Of a DNA stretch of 64,000 nt, positions 22,837-43,277 are shown one piece after another. The translations under genes were made by a program, and so were the position numbers. The notes under the pieces were generated by a model. That model did no database searches, had not been told where the DNA came from, and saw only the letters and a list, made by a program, of their open reading frames with translations. This DNA comes from Hydractinia symbiolongicarpus (Eukaryota > Cnidaria > Hydrozoa > Anthoathecata > Hydractiniidae). The DNA is taken from assembly GCF_029227915.1 (NCBI RefSeq), contig NC_079877.1, positions 16,540,851 through 16,604,850 on the forward strand, given 5' to 3'. The stretch's first letter is position 1, and the number at the start of each line of letters is the position of its first letter.

Positions 22837-25466
22837 TTAGCTGTCATAGGGCGGCAGTCCAAACTGTTCAGGTTGAAAATCTTCTAAACTACTAAGAAAA
22901 TGGGTTGGTTCATGATACAAGCTGTGATCTAGACGACTATCTGGTACTAACACAACACCCATACCGGCAGCCTTGGCTGCAAGCACTCCGTTAGGCGAGT
23001 CTTCAAACACCAACACGTTCTCCGGTTTAGGTGAGTCGGGAAACTTCGAAGAAGTTAAAATAAATTGATCGGGCGCAGGCTTGCCATGTTTGATATCCGG
23101 ATTATCACCTAATATAATTATAGGAAACAGTTTAAAAAAGTCGCCATGATTAGTGGTTTTTGTTTTATAGTCTTTTGTTGCTGAACCAGATGCAACTGCA
23201 ATAGAAATGTTATGATTTTTCAGGTGTCTCACCAACCTCTCTGCACCTAAAAGTAAACGTTAAAAGTTTAAGTCTGATTAAATAATATGGCATCGTCATC
23301 GATAGCTACAGTTGTCTCCGACGGGCAATGATCGAAGTCATTCTTGGCTATTTAAAGTTTGGAAGATAATTAGCGAGTCGAAAATAATAAAAAAAATTAA
23401 TCAGATCATGCTAATTAAAGTAATTAACTTCACGGTCCTAGATGCAAACAGTAGATTGAATATCATTTGTCAAAGTTTGCTTTCCGCTTTGTTTGTCTCG
23501 AACCAATAAATTTTTTGCACAGCAATTGTTGCAAAAACTTAAATAATACAAGAACTGTGGTAACAAAATAAACGCGATTGGTCCTTTATTATCGAAGCAA
23601 TTTTTTGGGCTCGATATTTTAATATTCAAGTTGATTCACATTATAATTAATGCGTTGAATTTTAGCCTAAAATAAAGGACAAAGGTTTACATACCACGAC
23701 CACGAGAGAAGCATGAAAGTACATTCTTACAGATCTCAGTTTTTACTAATCACCCACCTCTGTTTTGCGTTAATAAATCTTTGCTGAGATTTAAACATAG
23801 GCTTTCTCTAAATAATTTTTCTAAATTTCGAGCGACGAAACTCACCGGGTAGTAATTTTGCAGTGGCAAAAAGTTCGTCCTTGTGAACACCCATCTCCAC
23901 CAAAAATTCGTCAGGGGTGATGGGTAACTTCATTAGTTCAACTGCCATCTCTGCTCCCTTTTTGCCTGGTCTGCCCATCATCTTCACTTTTATCTCCCAG
24001 TTGAACTCACTTCCATATTTCAAGGCAACTCTGTCCATCACTTCAGTGTAAATTCGCTCAGTATCTAAAACAAAAAACACGGAAACAATAACGAGCTGGA
24101 ATATAAGAAAGTATTAGACTGGCCCAAATTTGGAAAAGTAATCTTTTTCGGATAATATTTTTAGTTCTATATATATAAAAAACTTTAAAATGGGAAAATG
24201 ATCACTTCGGCTTTCTCACGCATGGTTTTTTCTTAAGCATGATTCTCACCTGGCACTAAAGAGCACTAACGAGGGATATCTCATCAGCGTTGATTTTTTT
24301 TCAATAAGTGAGAATCATTTTCAACGCTCCTTCAGTGTTCACTATTGCTCCTTAGTTCTCTTTTACGCGCAGTAAGGCTTAGTGCTGCTTAGTGCTGTTA
24401 TCAAAAAATTTTGATAACGGCTTAAAAAATCAAGAAGCATTCGATAGTTGTCTTCGAAGATCAAAGGCGCCGAAGGTTTATGCAGAAGTGTTTGTACAGA
24501 CAAAATTTTAAAATATTAGAAATAACCATTTTGTAAATACTTTCGATGGAAAGAACATAGTCAACCGTCGTGCCTTGCTAAGGATTTTTTAGTCGTGTTT
24601 ATGAAAACAACAAAATCTAGATTTTCTTCTACGTCCCATGCTCAAAAGAGCTCTGTGTTTAATTTAAATTTGCTTATAGGGTGAATGACATTAAAGCAGA
24701 CGCTCATTTTTCAGTGTTGGTTAGTGCTCTATCCCTTGTTAGTGCCAGAAAGAACTAAGCTTTACAAGATAACAAAAGACTTTACGGTGGAAAAAGCTAC
24801 TCGAAGAATATTTCAGTTTCAAAAAGCAAGCAGTTAGAATTCTTTAATATTTATGCCAAAACTATTTCTGTTTACTTTCCGACCACTAACTTTCGCCACG
24901 CTTCGCAGAATTTTTCCACGTGAAAAAAGGTGTGCTAGTTTAATCAGAAAAAGGCGAATATCGTCATGACGGAAGCTAATTTATCGCCAGCGCTTGTTCA
25001 TTATTTTTAAAATCCGGTACTTGTGACTTACATTTCTCCCGGTAATTAAAGATACGATAATTCTTAAACTATATAACTTTACATGTTTCACAGAGTACAC
25101 TAGCTACACAGTTTAAAAGAGTTTTGTGATTATGTAAGTTTGAGATAAATTTCAAATACCAATTTATGCTTACTGTCTTATTACATCATTAATGATGATG
25201 TTGTAAGGTCAAATGGAAATCTTTGAAGCTGAGTATCTTAAAAACGAAAAAAGATATATAATTCCAAAAAAAAAATGATAAACAACTTTTTATCATAACG
25301 TACAAAAATATCATTTTCCCTGCTTCTCACCATATGCGAAAAACGACAATTTGTTAATGCTGCATGCTAAATGCTATAGCTTACCTAAAAGAAGTCCATC
25401 CATGTCAAATATAACATGTGTAAATTTTCCAAATAAAAGTTCTTTATTCGCGTTGTTTTCCGCCAT
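22837..25466 (-). CDS. PUDP: Pseudouridine-5'-phosphatase (HAD family)
   Basis: HAD-family phosphatase of the cytosol that dephosphorylates pseudouridine 5'-monophosphate in RNA breakdown. Exons on the -: 25385-25466, 23846-24064 and 22837-23246, joining in phase to 236 residues, close to the human enzyme. Visible motifs: HAD motif I VIFDMDGLLLDTE with the nucleophile Asp split across the exon 1/2 border, KMMGRPGKKGAEMAVEL in the cap, LLPGAERLVRHL, motif II region VASGSA, motif III Lys in KHGKPAPDQF, motif IV VFEDSPNGVLAAKAAGM, and the family end DFQPEQFGLPPYDS. The start is the only ATG before motif I. A repeat-like element (24251-24747) lies in intron 1. Related HAD hydrolases are possible, but motif spacing and C-terminus fit PUDP best. 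Confidence 0.94.
24251..24747. repeat. Element-like repeat with CACTAA motifs
   Basis: The left edge TGGCACTAAAGAGCACTAAC and the right edge, which reads inward as TGGCACTAACAAGGGATAG, share the words GGCACTAA, AGAGCACTAAC and GGGATA in different order. Further TTAGTGCT copies lie inside. It is probably a non-autonomous element; the boundaries are approximate and no target duplication was found. It lies in PUDP intron 1. Confidence 0.5.
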
Positions 25467-25730
25467 GTTTGTAAATGCCACCATTTACTTACTTCTGAAA
25501 TCCACGGTAGCCGAGTTTCGCCTGCCGTCTGCTTTTATAACAACAAATACCGAAAAAAATTGATTGTGGAACAGAGTTACTTTTGTTTTATTTTTAGACC
25601 TTTAGCTAGCTTATACTTTTATACTTTGCGAAGTTGTGTTTTTCTTTTTAAATATTCAGGTGTCTTTATGCATTGATCTAACAAAAACGAATTTTTAGTA
25701 ACAAGTGATTTCAATGTTTGTTAGATCTGA
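25467..25730. promoter_or_regulatory. Shared upstream region of PUDP and MOSPD
   Basis: The start codons of the - strand PUDP gene and the + strand MOSPD gene are 264 bp apart, head to head. The interval must hold both 5' UTRs and core promoters, so a bidirectional promoter is likely. No TATA box or other named site could be assigned. Confidence 0.5.
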
Positions 25731-32872
<7,142 letters not shown>

Positions 32873-34018
32873 CACAACGTGACTCTCTATAGTTGACAAT
32901 TTTTTTTGAAGTTATTTTGAGATAGCAAGGGACGGTGTATTTAAACAATATATATTTTAGATCTATGTCTTACAAAGTTTTGTCCGTGACATTATACAAA
33001 ATGACCTTCATGGAGGAATGCATTACATATGTATAATTATTATTTTTCTATTGTAATATATATTTTTCTCTTTGTTCTGTTTTCAATGTAGTTTTAATGT
33101 TTTGTCGTTTTTGTGTTGATTTAAAAACTATTAAATATTGTATTGTTTGAGATGTTACTGTTGGGTAAACTCAGGTGACAGAAAAATCTTCCTTTTCAAA
33201 TATTTTAAACACGTTTTGGGGAATTTCCGTACAAATTGGTTTTGATGAATTGTCAATGTTCGTTTCTGTTGTTAGGTATATAAATATCGGTTGACGTTAT
33301 CGTTTTTGTAAACATCGTATGAATGAGAAGAATTCTTTGTATTATTTATCGACAATCCTTAATTATAAATATAAAATTTTTTTAACATTCATTTTCTACT
33401 TTTTTTTTTTACAAAATTTGACGACATGTACCAGCCACTTGAAATTTAATGCTTTTGTTTATCTCTAAATAGGTTAACAAGCAGTTGATTCTCTAAGTTG
33501 GAATTTAAACTGTAATTCCACTGACTCCAACAAATTTTCTGCCAAACTTTCTGTCGCAGGCATGCGCTCTTTCAGATGTTTCGCTGCTAACCAAATTCAA
33601 CAGATAACTTTTTTATATATCTTGCGTTTGATTAAAAGAAAATAAACCAGTAACAAAAGAATAACTAATTAAAGAAAAAGCGAACTAAAGTTCAAATATA
33701 ATTCTTCTGTTTAAAACTGTACTGGAGTAAAAATTAATAAATACTTTCTGTTTTAAACACTGTCGTTTTGTTGGGGTTAAATATCTAACTTATCGCCTGT
33801 TTTTAGCAAAATGTAGAAAGAATAACCATCGTCATGTGTGCCAATGTTTGAAGAGTTTGCGAGTTTGTTAACAAGTTACGCCTTAAGCTCGTCACATATA
33901 TCTCTCGTGTGTTGAATCTCAATGTCGCATTTGTTTTTTAATAAAAATGGCAATTGTTAAGATCTGTTAAAAACAAAGTAGACTCTGGTAAATTCATTTG
34001 TAATTTTAGACATAAATA
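32873..34018. other. Region between MOSPD and PLCXD
   Basis: AT-rich DNA between two genes on the same strand. The first half is likely the 3' UTR of MOSPD. The last few hundred bases are the likely promoter and 5' UTR of the PLCXD gene. No element ends or coding sequence recognised. Confidence 0.5.
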
Positions 34019-36548
34019 ATGACTTGCCAAGTTGCTGACGAAGCAACTGACTTGATACAACATGAAGAACAAACAATCGATCTGTCAAACTGGATGACAA
34101 ATCTGCATGATGACTTGACACACGTCCCTGTCAATCAATTAGCCATTCCTGGATCACATGACTCGGGGGCGTTTTGGCTAGATCCTCATTCTCCTGTGTG
34201 TCCAGGTATAATTATAATACGCGTATTTTGTCTGTATCTGCGCAAAATGGTATCAGAGTAACGATTTTATAGCTGTCACTCTAAATGCGATATATTAAGG
34301 ATGGGCGAACCACACGCCACCGACTTTGTGGCGGCCAGAAAGTAAATCTTAAGCTGGAAGAAAAAATATTATAGATTTCTAAATCATAAAATCTATTGAG
34401 ATGTAGTTGCATAACAAATAAATAACTATATTTCACAACTAAAGTATCTATATATTTTTCTAACAACATTTTTTACAGAATTTTCATGGCTGTCTGGGGT
34501 GAAAATAAGAAGGTTGTACTTTTACCAGTAAACGTAAAAAATAAGGTCTTTAACTTAAGATAATTAAGAATATTTTACGTACTATAGTAGTAACAACATT
34601 TTATAACCTTCGTTTAAACTTCTTTGAACTTAAGAAATATCTGTAATGACCAACAACAAGTTTTTCATGTTGTGAGTCTCTTTTCCACAACAAACAACGA
34701 GCTTCGAACAAATTTGTTATGATGAAGTGGTACAAAATTTAAATATTTGTACAGACCGAAAACATTTACCAACAAATTGATGGCGCAATATGGTGGCTTC
34801 ATCTATTCACGAATCTTTACTTTCTTTACTTTTACCCACAAAGTAAATATCGATTTGTTCAGTAGCTAGTCTCTATAAAAAGAAAGACTGTGTCTGTCTG
34901 TCTGCAACAGGCAAAGTGGATGTGTTCATTTTCCTTTGAAGTCGGCGCGACGTCAATAACACTACTTTAACATCAAGATCCTATCTTAAATTAATGAAGC
35001 CATTACAGTGCACCTAAAACTTTAAGGCCAAATAACTGATCCTATACATTCTTTTGATGAGCGTGTCAAGATCTATACGATGAAGGCAACAGGTATACAA
35101 ATTTAAAAAAAAAATTTTTGGATTTGAGGGGCTATTGCTGACGTCAACAAAATTTTTAAACCCTTATATCTCATTAACCGCTCATCAAAACCATGACCAT
35201 ATACATTTTCTTCATCAGCAGTTTAAGCTCTACACAATAAAGGCAACGTGAAAACAAGGTTCTTATTTTTTTGTTGGATGGGTTGCTGACGTCATCAAAA
35301 TTCAAATGACCCTTCTTTTTCATTTTTTTCCTGCCCCAGTGGATATTTTTACGGGCTTTATCTGCTATAATAAAATAATAAAAATATGTTCGTCACATAT
35401 TGTTCACCATTCTTTGGTATTTTGATCTTTTGCTTTTTTTGATTCATTATTTTAGGCGTATTAACCTGTGTTTTAGGTGAAAATTTACCGTTTTTACTTG
35501 GAAAACGTCGATTTTTTATAACTCTACGAATGATTTCAATAAAAAACATTAAGTCTTTGCTTCTAGATATTTTTGTTATGAAGGCTAAACATGTAAATTC
35601 ATTTATTATAGAGCAGACCAGTTGAGGAAATGCGTGACATTTATCGGACACCATTACACCGAAACAGTTATTAATCTTACTTGATTTCCGCATGTTTTTC
35701 ATAACCTACCTTCTAAATCTTTTAAAATTTTCTAATACTATCTAGACGAACCTTCCACAATTCGAAATTTGGTCAAAGTGTTCGGGAGTTGTGCGAAACA
35801 TATTGTCATAAAATGGAGTACCACACAAAAACTGGTCATATCAGAGCAGCTGGAACACGGAATTAGATACTTTGACATGCGCAATGGATACTTGTCATCA
35901 GAGGATGACGTCTTTTTCGTGCACGGTGTATATGGACATAAGATTGATGACTTGTTACGCGCAGTACAAGTGTTCCTGAAGACACACCCTAAAGAAGTTG
36001 TTGTAGTGGATTTCAATCATTTTTATAGTATGACAGACGCGATTCATTCAAGGTTGGCAAAATCCATCTTGAGTATTTTTGACGGGATGATCTTTCCTGC
36101 TAACAGTAATGGAATCCGATTCACTCTGCACGATATGCGCGAAGTTGGAAAACAAGTTGTGATCGTATACGATAACTCCACAGTGTGCCAAAAATACACT
36201 GAATTTTGGCCAAGTACTGCAATTTTTTCCCCATGGCCGAACACTTGCTCAGTCACAAAGCTTATTGATTCATTGCACAAAAGATTCGATACGTTGAGAG
36301 CGGATTCATTTAACATTTTCCAAGCCATACTAACGCCACAGACAAGCACGATCGCTGCTCACGTGTTCAGCTCGCTTGAGAAGTCTTTAGCGAAAAAATG
36401 CGACAAAGCCGTCGCGGAATGGTTGGCTAATGTCTATACATCAAAACAACTCGGGGTGAATATTGTGATATGTGATTTTATTTCGTTAGACTTTTGCAGT
36501 CTTGATATCATCAGATTGAATGATCTTTTGATAAATGACAAAAAATAA
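34019..36548 (+). CDS. PI-PLC X domain-containing protein (PLCXD type)
   Basis: Relative of phosphatidylinositol-specific phospholipase C with only the X domain. Exons 34019-34205 and 35746-36548 join through a split Asp codon to 329 residues, the size of human PLCXD1-3. Visible features: LSNWMTNLHDDLTHVPVNQL, AIPGSHDSGAFWLD with the first catalytic-type His, EQLEHGIRYFDMRNGY, VFFVHGVYGHKIDDLL with the second His, FLKTHPKEVVVVDFNHFY, FPANSNGIRFTLHDM, WPSTAIFSPWPNT and LGVNIVICDFISLDF. There is no signal peptide or membrane helix; cytosolic, substrate not predictable. PLCXD1, 2 and 3 cannot be told apart by eye. The 1.5-kb intron has a repeat at 34870-35310. An ATG at 34019 is the first in frame. 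Confidence 0.95.
34870..35310. repeat. Interspersed repeat with two ~125-bp sub-units
   Basis: Begins near TAGTCTCTATAAAAAGAAAG and TGTCTGTCTGTCTGC. It then has two diverged units, each with ATATACATT/CTATACATTC, a CTTCATCAGC/CTTTTGATGAGC word, CTCTACA/ATCTATACGATGAAGGCAAC and TTGCTGACGTCA. It is in the PLCXD intron and has no coding capacity. Confidence 0.55.
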
Positions 36549-38156
36549 GTGAAATTGTCAAGTGAAAATGAATTACATGTTGTTATTTATTTTAAAGATG
36601 TGTTTACACAAGATCAGGGCTTAAATATTTTTTCCTTCATTCTGATTTACTTGAAAAACATGTTACAAATTTTTTTGCTCGCCTGCTCTCTATTTCGAAA
36701 TAACTCAAACTACAGTGCGAGCCGATCTTTCTCTTCTGAAGTCATCAAACTTTAAAATTTTGGTCAAGGCCAGCATGGTGTAGTTAAATTATTCGGTATA
36801 ATAGATATGGTAATGTTTATAACATTGTTTTTATTTTTTTTTTGTAAATGTGCAAATAATTTCAAAATTTTCTTTTTAACTTCTATTTTCAACGCGATAT
36901 GAAAACGAAAGTTTGAACGTAATCATATGGAAAACAACGCCATTATGGGCGGTTATAAAGAACCAATAAGATGTTAGCTCTGAAAAAGGTTTTTGGAGAT
37001 ATGTCATAATTTTTTTACGCTATATATATATATATATATATATATATTTTTAATTTTTACAAATTTACATTTTTAAGTTGAATCCCGCTTTGTTAGGTTT
37101 TTATGTCCAGCTACACGTTTTTTGTATAAGAAGCCACTTTACACAAAACCTACTAGTCGCCTTTAAAAAATGAAAAGCTTACTGTAGTTGTAAAAATGTA
37201 CAATTTCTAAGTAAGAAACTTTTTTCAACATGTCCCACATTAATTGGAGATATATAGTGTTATTTTAAAGAAAAAGGCATTATTTCATCTTTTCTTGTAT
37301 ATAATGTTGATGAAAGTCTCTGTCGTATCAACATCGTGATTTCGAGTGAATATCACTCTCATTTAAAAGGATTTCTCGACCCCGTCAAAATTAAGAAACG
37401 TTTTCTAGTAAAATGACCTCCAAATTAAAAAAAAACTTTTTTTATTGCATTGTATCTTATAAAAAAGCGTGTAAATGATAAATTTAATAGGAATACTGTT
37501 TTGAAAACAACATAAATATTCTCAATGAAAATATAGTTATTTCTAGCATAATTGCCATCCCAACCCGTAAAATTTAGAAGACGTGATCTTTCTAAGTTTT
37601 AATAAACAGGAATTTCAATTTTTGCACGTTATAGTGCTGTAAACTTAATATTAATTTTTGATAAAAAAATAGATGATTTGATAAAATATATGATTTTTTC
37701 TGCCACAAAATAGTTGTGTTCACCTTTCCTTTAAAGTCTGGTTTGTAACAGTAATTATATATTTCGCCGAAAATAAAAAGAGCAAGTAGAAGTATGTGAA
37801 TTCTTCAAAGTAGTCATACTTCTCTTCGAAATATATACGAAATGAGTATTTTTTAAATATTAATAGGGAAACATTTACTGCAGACTGTTATGCCCAGTAA
37901 AATTACCAAAGAATCCTTCCCTCGGCCCAGCTCTCAATTTCATCTTCCAAATATTTTTATTAGACATGAAAGAGTAATCCATTTACGACTTATTACATAG
38001 CGTCGTAACCGTCTCATAATTTTAGTTTTATTAATAACTCATAGGATAAATCACAGCAAATTGGAAGGTCTAGTGAAAAAATGTATGAACAAAAATAGCA
38101 GGATTAACGTCTGGTTAATACTTCACTAAAGAATACAACATGACAACACAAGATAT
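36549..38156. other. Region between convergent PLCXD and NUFIP1 genes
   Basis: AT-rich, with a (TA)n run at 37019-37047. This is probably the two 3' UTRs and spacer. The open frame at 36549-36755 has no recognisable content. Nothing else supported. Confidence 0.5.
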
Positions 38157-41100
38157 TCAGCTCTGAAAAAAATTCCCCTTCACGATGTAACGTATACATT
38201 GTAACACAACATTTCGTTCATGACGTATTTCTTTTGCGAGTAACTAAAATAAATCAGACAATAAAGAATTAATCAAACCGCGACACTATTTTTCTGCACA
38301 TGTGCTTGCTAGTACGTTAATATCAGGACCCGCAGTCCGACGTTAAAGCAGAGGAGCAAGAAAGAATTCCAGCGTTTTAACTACAGTGTATGAATTTCTA
38401 ACTGATAAGATGGAATGAACTAGACTCGGATTTTATTACACCTCGTCATTATCCGTCAGTAAAAAAACGTTTACCATTTCCAAAAGCGATACTTTTGTGT
38501 TTTTCTTTACTTCTGACTGCTTGTTATTTCTCCCCTAAATAACACACAAACAGTAAACGGACTTTTTACTACAGCCATCTAACTGACCACCGTGTACTAT
38601 CTAGGCATTTTGTTCTACTAAAGACAACTTTATACCGGAAACTTTAGAAATCTAGACGAGTCAACTTCAATGTTGTCATCTTTAAACATGAACATAAAAA
38701 ACGTAAAATTTGATTTGCACCAGACCCTTTCTCAATGTCTCATTTTTCAGCCTGAAATGTTTCTTAAAAAAAAGACCACCTTAAATTCGCTACAGAAAAC
38801 GTGTTTGTGGTGTTCACTTGTAGTTGAAAAAGATGATGTGAATAGCTTATGTGAATAGATGAAGGAGATTGTGATGAAAATATTTTTCACATCACCGCCC
38901 ACACAATGTCTGCTGACAGTTACATTACTATACTATGTATTCTTGGTTTAATGCTATACTTTATTTTCCCCTACAAAAATGTTTTCCGGGTGCTTAAATG
39001 AGCCTACCAATGTTGTTTAAATGTTTCCTTAAATTAAGGCAATCTGAGCCTCGCGTTTCTTAAAATTATGTTTCTTAACAAGAAGACGTGTCATGGAGTT
39101 TAACATAATGGTTGCTGATGTCAAAATGTAAAGTTTTTGAAAATAACGTATAATTGACTCCCTCTAGTTCGAATCTGTATAATTCAAATATTTCTCTAAT
39201 TCGAACAAGTGCTCAGTCACCGTCAATTTTCCTTAAGAAACTCTTATCTCTAATTCGAACAGATTTTCAGTCTCTTCAGCACGATTTTCTCCCTAATTCG
39301 AATTTTGGAGTGTAAACAGGGCTTTGACAAATTTAATTTGTCGATCACAGAAAAGCACTTGGTGATGCAACTCGTATTGTCGAAAGAGAACGTCTTCCCA
39401 ATGTAAAGCAATCAAATATTCAACAGTTTTTCAAATAGAGTTTTTTTTTGTAAACTATAAAAAATAAAAAATTGGATGAAACCTGAATTATGATTTCTTG
39501 ATTTTGAAATAACATAATTTCTCCCTGTAAACTCGAATCTCTCTATAATTCAAACAAAAATTATTCCAGTGGGGATTCGAATTAGGGAGAGTCAACTGTA
39601 TTAAAGAAAAACTTCGTAAACATAATGTCACTATAAAAAAAAAACAATCACCTTTTTGTTTTTAGCATTACTCCTGTCAGTCTTCGCCTTGTGTAATTGT
39701 TTACAATTTGTGGGTTCGTTTGAAACATGACTTTTATTGTTATATTTCTCGAAAGATTTGACCTTTATACTTTCTTCCTCGCTTTCAAGTTCGCCATCCT
39801 CCATTTCTTTTTTCACGTTTTCAAGATTCTGGATTATGTGACTTGGAACGTCCATCTTTGTAGAGGTTTCTGTAAGTGATGGATGAACATTTGAAAAGTC
39901 TTCCTTACTTACGACACCTAAAGAAATTAGACAAAAATATGCACTTTAGGTGAAGAAACTTTTGTGGACAAAACTTTTGAGAATAAGCTATATTGAAAGA
40001 TTTACGAAAATAAATTTTCTCGATTAAACCCAAAAACGTATCCTTTTATTATCAAAGCATGAAATATAAATGAAAAAGACAATTTTTTTAGCAGGAATTT
40101 TCTTCGTGATCATTAACTTCTGTGAAATGAAGGAAACTGTTTTTTTAGCGTGCATAAACTTTCGTGAACGGATGCCTTTTGGAAATTTCGCAAATTTTGC
40201 CATATGTACTTTCGCGAATTTAGCCAAAACCCCTCCCCCTAAAAAACCCTAAGAACGTATTTAATATAATAAATAAACTAATACTAATAATAAACAAATT
40301 TCCCTGTCTTTTATAGACTTTTTATTACACTAGATTTTTTTCCTCGTAGCTTGGGTACACAATAGGAGCTTACCCAAATCTACTGTACAAACATATTACA
40401 AGACACATCTCACACATACCTTCATCGTCAGACAACTCATCAACGTCGTATAATTGCAAAAGACTTAAACCAGAAGTAGTTTTCCCAGAATCCAATGCAT
40501 CTTTGGACACATCTGTCGACGCAACGCTGTTAACAACATCAGTAACATTCGTGTCAGAAATATCACTGTTATTTTTCTTGTTGTTCACATCAACATTATT
40601 AAACTTTTTGCCAGTTCGGTAACCACCTCTTCCTCTACTCCTTTCACGAATACCGCCCCGGTGGCGGCCACGCCCTCTTCCTTTATGTTCACGATCTGTA
40701 TACCTATTAGTATAATAATATGAGTTGCCAAAAGAATCACGGTTTAAAAACTAGAAGGAACAAAATAATTTGTTAACACACACTATACACTTGTGTTTGT
40801 AGGAGCATGTGATATCATCGCTGTTTCAAACTACTGTGAAGATATAGTTCGATTGTTTTTCAACTGTCGCATATTGTGGGCATCACTATTTTACTGTTAC
40901 CATTTTTAACTCAGACGTTGGGTGTTAATAATATAGAGATGTGGCGCAATGTATAGAAAAAGTGTCATTGCAAAGCAGCTAATATTGAAAAAATCACTAA
41001 CACAAATTCCTTAGTTCGAATTAGAATTCCGTTACGTTCATCTTCCATCTGCTTCGCTTTCTTTCTGGAGACGTTTTCCACTGTAGGCCAGTTTCTAAAT

Positions 41101-42405
41101 ATTAGGAAATATCAATTTAGTAAAAAAAAGACGGACACACTTTTTTGTTCCAGTGTGTTGTTTATACCTAGGAAAGAAGATCTAACATTAATGCCATAAA
41201 TAAACATTATGAAGTACCGTTTTCGCTCTTCCCTCCATTTTGCAATTTCCTCGGGCGTTTGTAAAGATATGCGAAACTTGCCTTCTGCATGTGTCTAATA
41301 ACAATAATAAAATGACGCCGTGGAGAAGCTAACATGTCAACACACAGTATGTATCATAGCCTCATGACATCATGCCAAAAGTGAAAAAACTCCCTATATG
41401 TGCTTAAATAATGAAAATGTAAAAGAAAAGTGGTTTCTTTTTAGGCATAATTAACCTCATAACACAAGAGCCTACTTTGGTAATATATTTTTCTTAATTA
41501 ATAAATGGCAACAACTGGTGAATACTTTGCAGCCAGTAAGTAGCATAAAAGCATTGGTAGATGTGTTTTCCAGGTAAATATTGTTTTAAGAGCACTGTTA
41601 CGGCTTGCAAAATTTGATCCTTAGTTAATTTTTTTTTTTATAAATATCTACAAAATGCAATAGCATCATTGAAACAGAATATCATACCTGGATAAAATGT
41701 AGTTTAACTGCTTTACTGGATGCTGTAAACGAGCACCCATTTTCTTCACACTAAAAATTTTTTTTTAAAAATCCAACAGTTACCATTTTGACTAAACTTT
41801 GTACGCATTTTTCGTACACATTTGCGCTCACCTTAACATGCATTTTCTGGTGAGCGTCCAAAGCTGTTCTTGTGCTGAAATCACGTTCACATGGTTCGCA
41901 TCGAACAGACTCGTGCTTAAAAATATATTAAATTTTTTTTTTTAATGGACTTCAATTTCAATCAATTTCAATGATTTTATGCCATAAACAAGATTCAAAA
42001 CGTAACATTTATAAAAAAAACCTTTACAAAAATTGTGTGTTAAGCTGAAATGCAAACACTTTCTTTCCCTAAAATACACATATGAAATAACTGGCGAGGT
42101 CAACATACCGGTTTATCTATTTGTTTTTGACTGTTAAAGGAATGCTTTTTTGGATAATTGTTGTATGGGTTATGCCTTTGTTGCTGCTGCTGTTGTTGTA
42201 GATAACCAGAGTGGAAACCAAAGTTATTTTGGTTATTCGGACTAACATTGTACCAATTTTCTCGGTGATGCTGCTGATTTTGCCAAACGTTTTGAATATT
42301 ATAGCTATTTTGTCCCTGGTAAGGGAAATTATTTTGTGGTAGCTGTATTGGTTGGTAGTTGTAGCCATACTGTTGTTGGTTCGATGAATAAGGTGCTTGC
42401 CACAT
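38157..42405 (-). CDS. NUFIP1: NUFIP1-type zinc-finger protein
   Basis: NUFIP1 is a nuclear RNA-binding, FMRP-interacting protein that helps assemble box C/D snoRNPs. Nine exons on the - join in phase to 445 residues: 42109-42405, 41832-41915, 41688-41750, 41218-41294, 41004-41094, 40420-40750, 39652-39917, 38475-38516 and 38157-38243. Residues 1-99 are Gln/Asn/Tyr-rich. A C2H2 finger follows (Cys105, Cys108, His121, His125), then a second Cys/His group (CEENGCSFTA...H). The NUFIP signature comes next: TPEEIAKWREERKR, NWPTVENVSRKKAKQMEDER. An Arg/Gly-rich stretch (GRGRGRHRGG) and acidic regions lead to the C-terminal motif VSLLEM, LLAKEIRHERNVVLQCIRYI and VKGNFFQS. That motif is split between a 42-bp microexon and the last exon. 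A Tigger remnant lies in intron 7. Confidence 0.93.
39151..39598 (+). mobile_element. Tigger/pogo transposon remnant
   Basis: The right end reads inward CAGTTGACTCTCCCTAATTC; the left end is TAATTGACTCCCTCTAGTTC. Both are followed by TTCGAA-rich subterminal sequence and flanked by TA. At 39352-39438 a frame reading ALGDATRIVERERLPNVKQ ... QQFFK and a stop resembles the very end of a Tigger-type transposase. Most of the gene is deleted. Confidence 0.7.
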
Positions 42406-43277
42406 AATTAAAAGGTTTTGAAAATCTATAGTTATAACAATAGAATTCATGCTAGACAAAAAATTCGTTTAAAAAAGTGAATTTCCTTAGATCAATCAAA
42501 ATAAATCCTGACCAAAATATATGTTCCTATATATAAGTAAAAAAGAACTTGATGGTTTCTGCTATTGCGTACCAGTACTTTAATTTATGAGTGACATTAT
42601 TTGTTTACTGTTTAGCAGAAAGCTATTTGCCTCTGGCATTCGCGTGACAGGAAAAAAGATGCTAGGATTTGGCAAAAAGAGAGATCTTTTCCTGTGTATT
42701 TCTTCTCACGGAAACATTGCTTGAGGTTTTAAACTATTATCAAAGTATATACTGATGCCTTCTAATTTATTTAAAATTCAAGTCTTAAAACAATGATTTT
42801 GTGTGACAAAATGGACAAAATAACTTTGCTTTCCCTAACGCCCCAATTTTTTCCTTACAAGTCAGCTGGCAGAGTCAAAAGAACTTACCACTGCAAATGT
42901 AAACAAAGGTAGCATTTCCAGACCCAAAATTGAACATTTAACTTTGATGATAACACATAGGTCACTGGAAAGAGCTTAAAGGGAACCCGATGTATAAAAT
43001 GATGTTGGACTTATATTATAGAGCTTAAAAAGTTAGCTAACAAGTCTTTTTTTAAAAAAGCTCTTTTCGCTCTCAAGATATTCACATTTTAATAGCAAAT
43101 TTGGACATTTTCTTTCATCAGTAATTTTAGACCTGTTAAGGGGTGTGCATTCAAACTTTATCAATGCATAGATATTATAAAGGTTAATTGATTATCATAA
43201 TTTTTTTTGCCAAAATGACACTCGCTTGCTTGTCCCAGGCCTCTCATTTTTTTGCTGACGACTCAATAACTCGGGAT
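42406..43277. other. Upstream of NUFIP1
   Basis: Likely holds the NUFIP1 promoter and 5' UTR near 42406-42600. The rest is AT-rich with no recognisable gene or element end. Confidence 0.45.

Noticed and set aside
35358-35702. 114-codon frame on the - strand in the PLCXD intron
   Set aside because: Lys-rich without recognisable domain, splice context or homologous pattern; length is not exceptional for AT-rich DNA.
36044-36349. 101-codon frame on the - strand
   Set aside because: Antisense of the PLCXD exon 2, which has strong family motifs on the +.
42117-42368. 83-codon frame on the - strand
   Set aside because: Alternative frame of NUFIP1 exon 1; the Gln/Asn/Tyr-rich frame splices in phase to the zinc finger.
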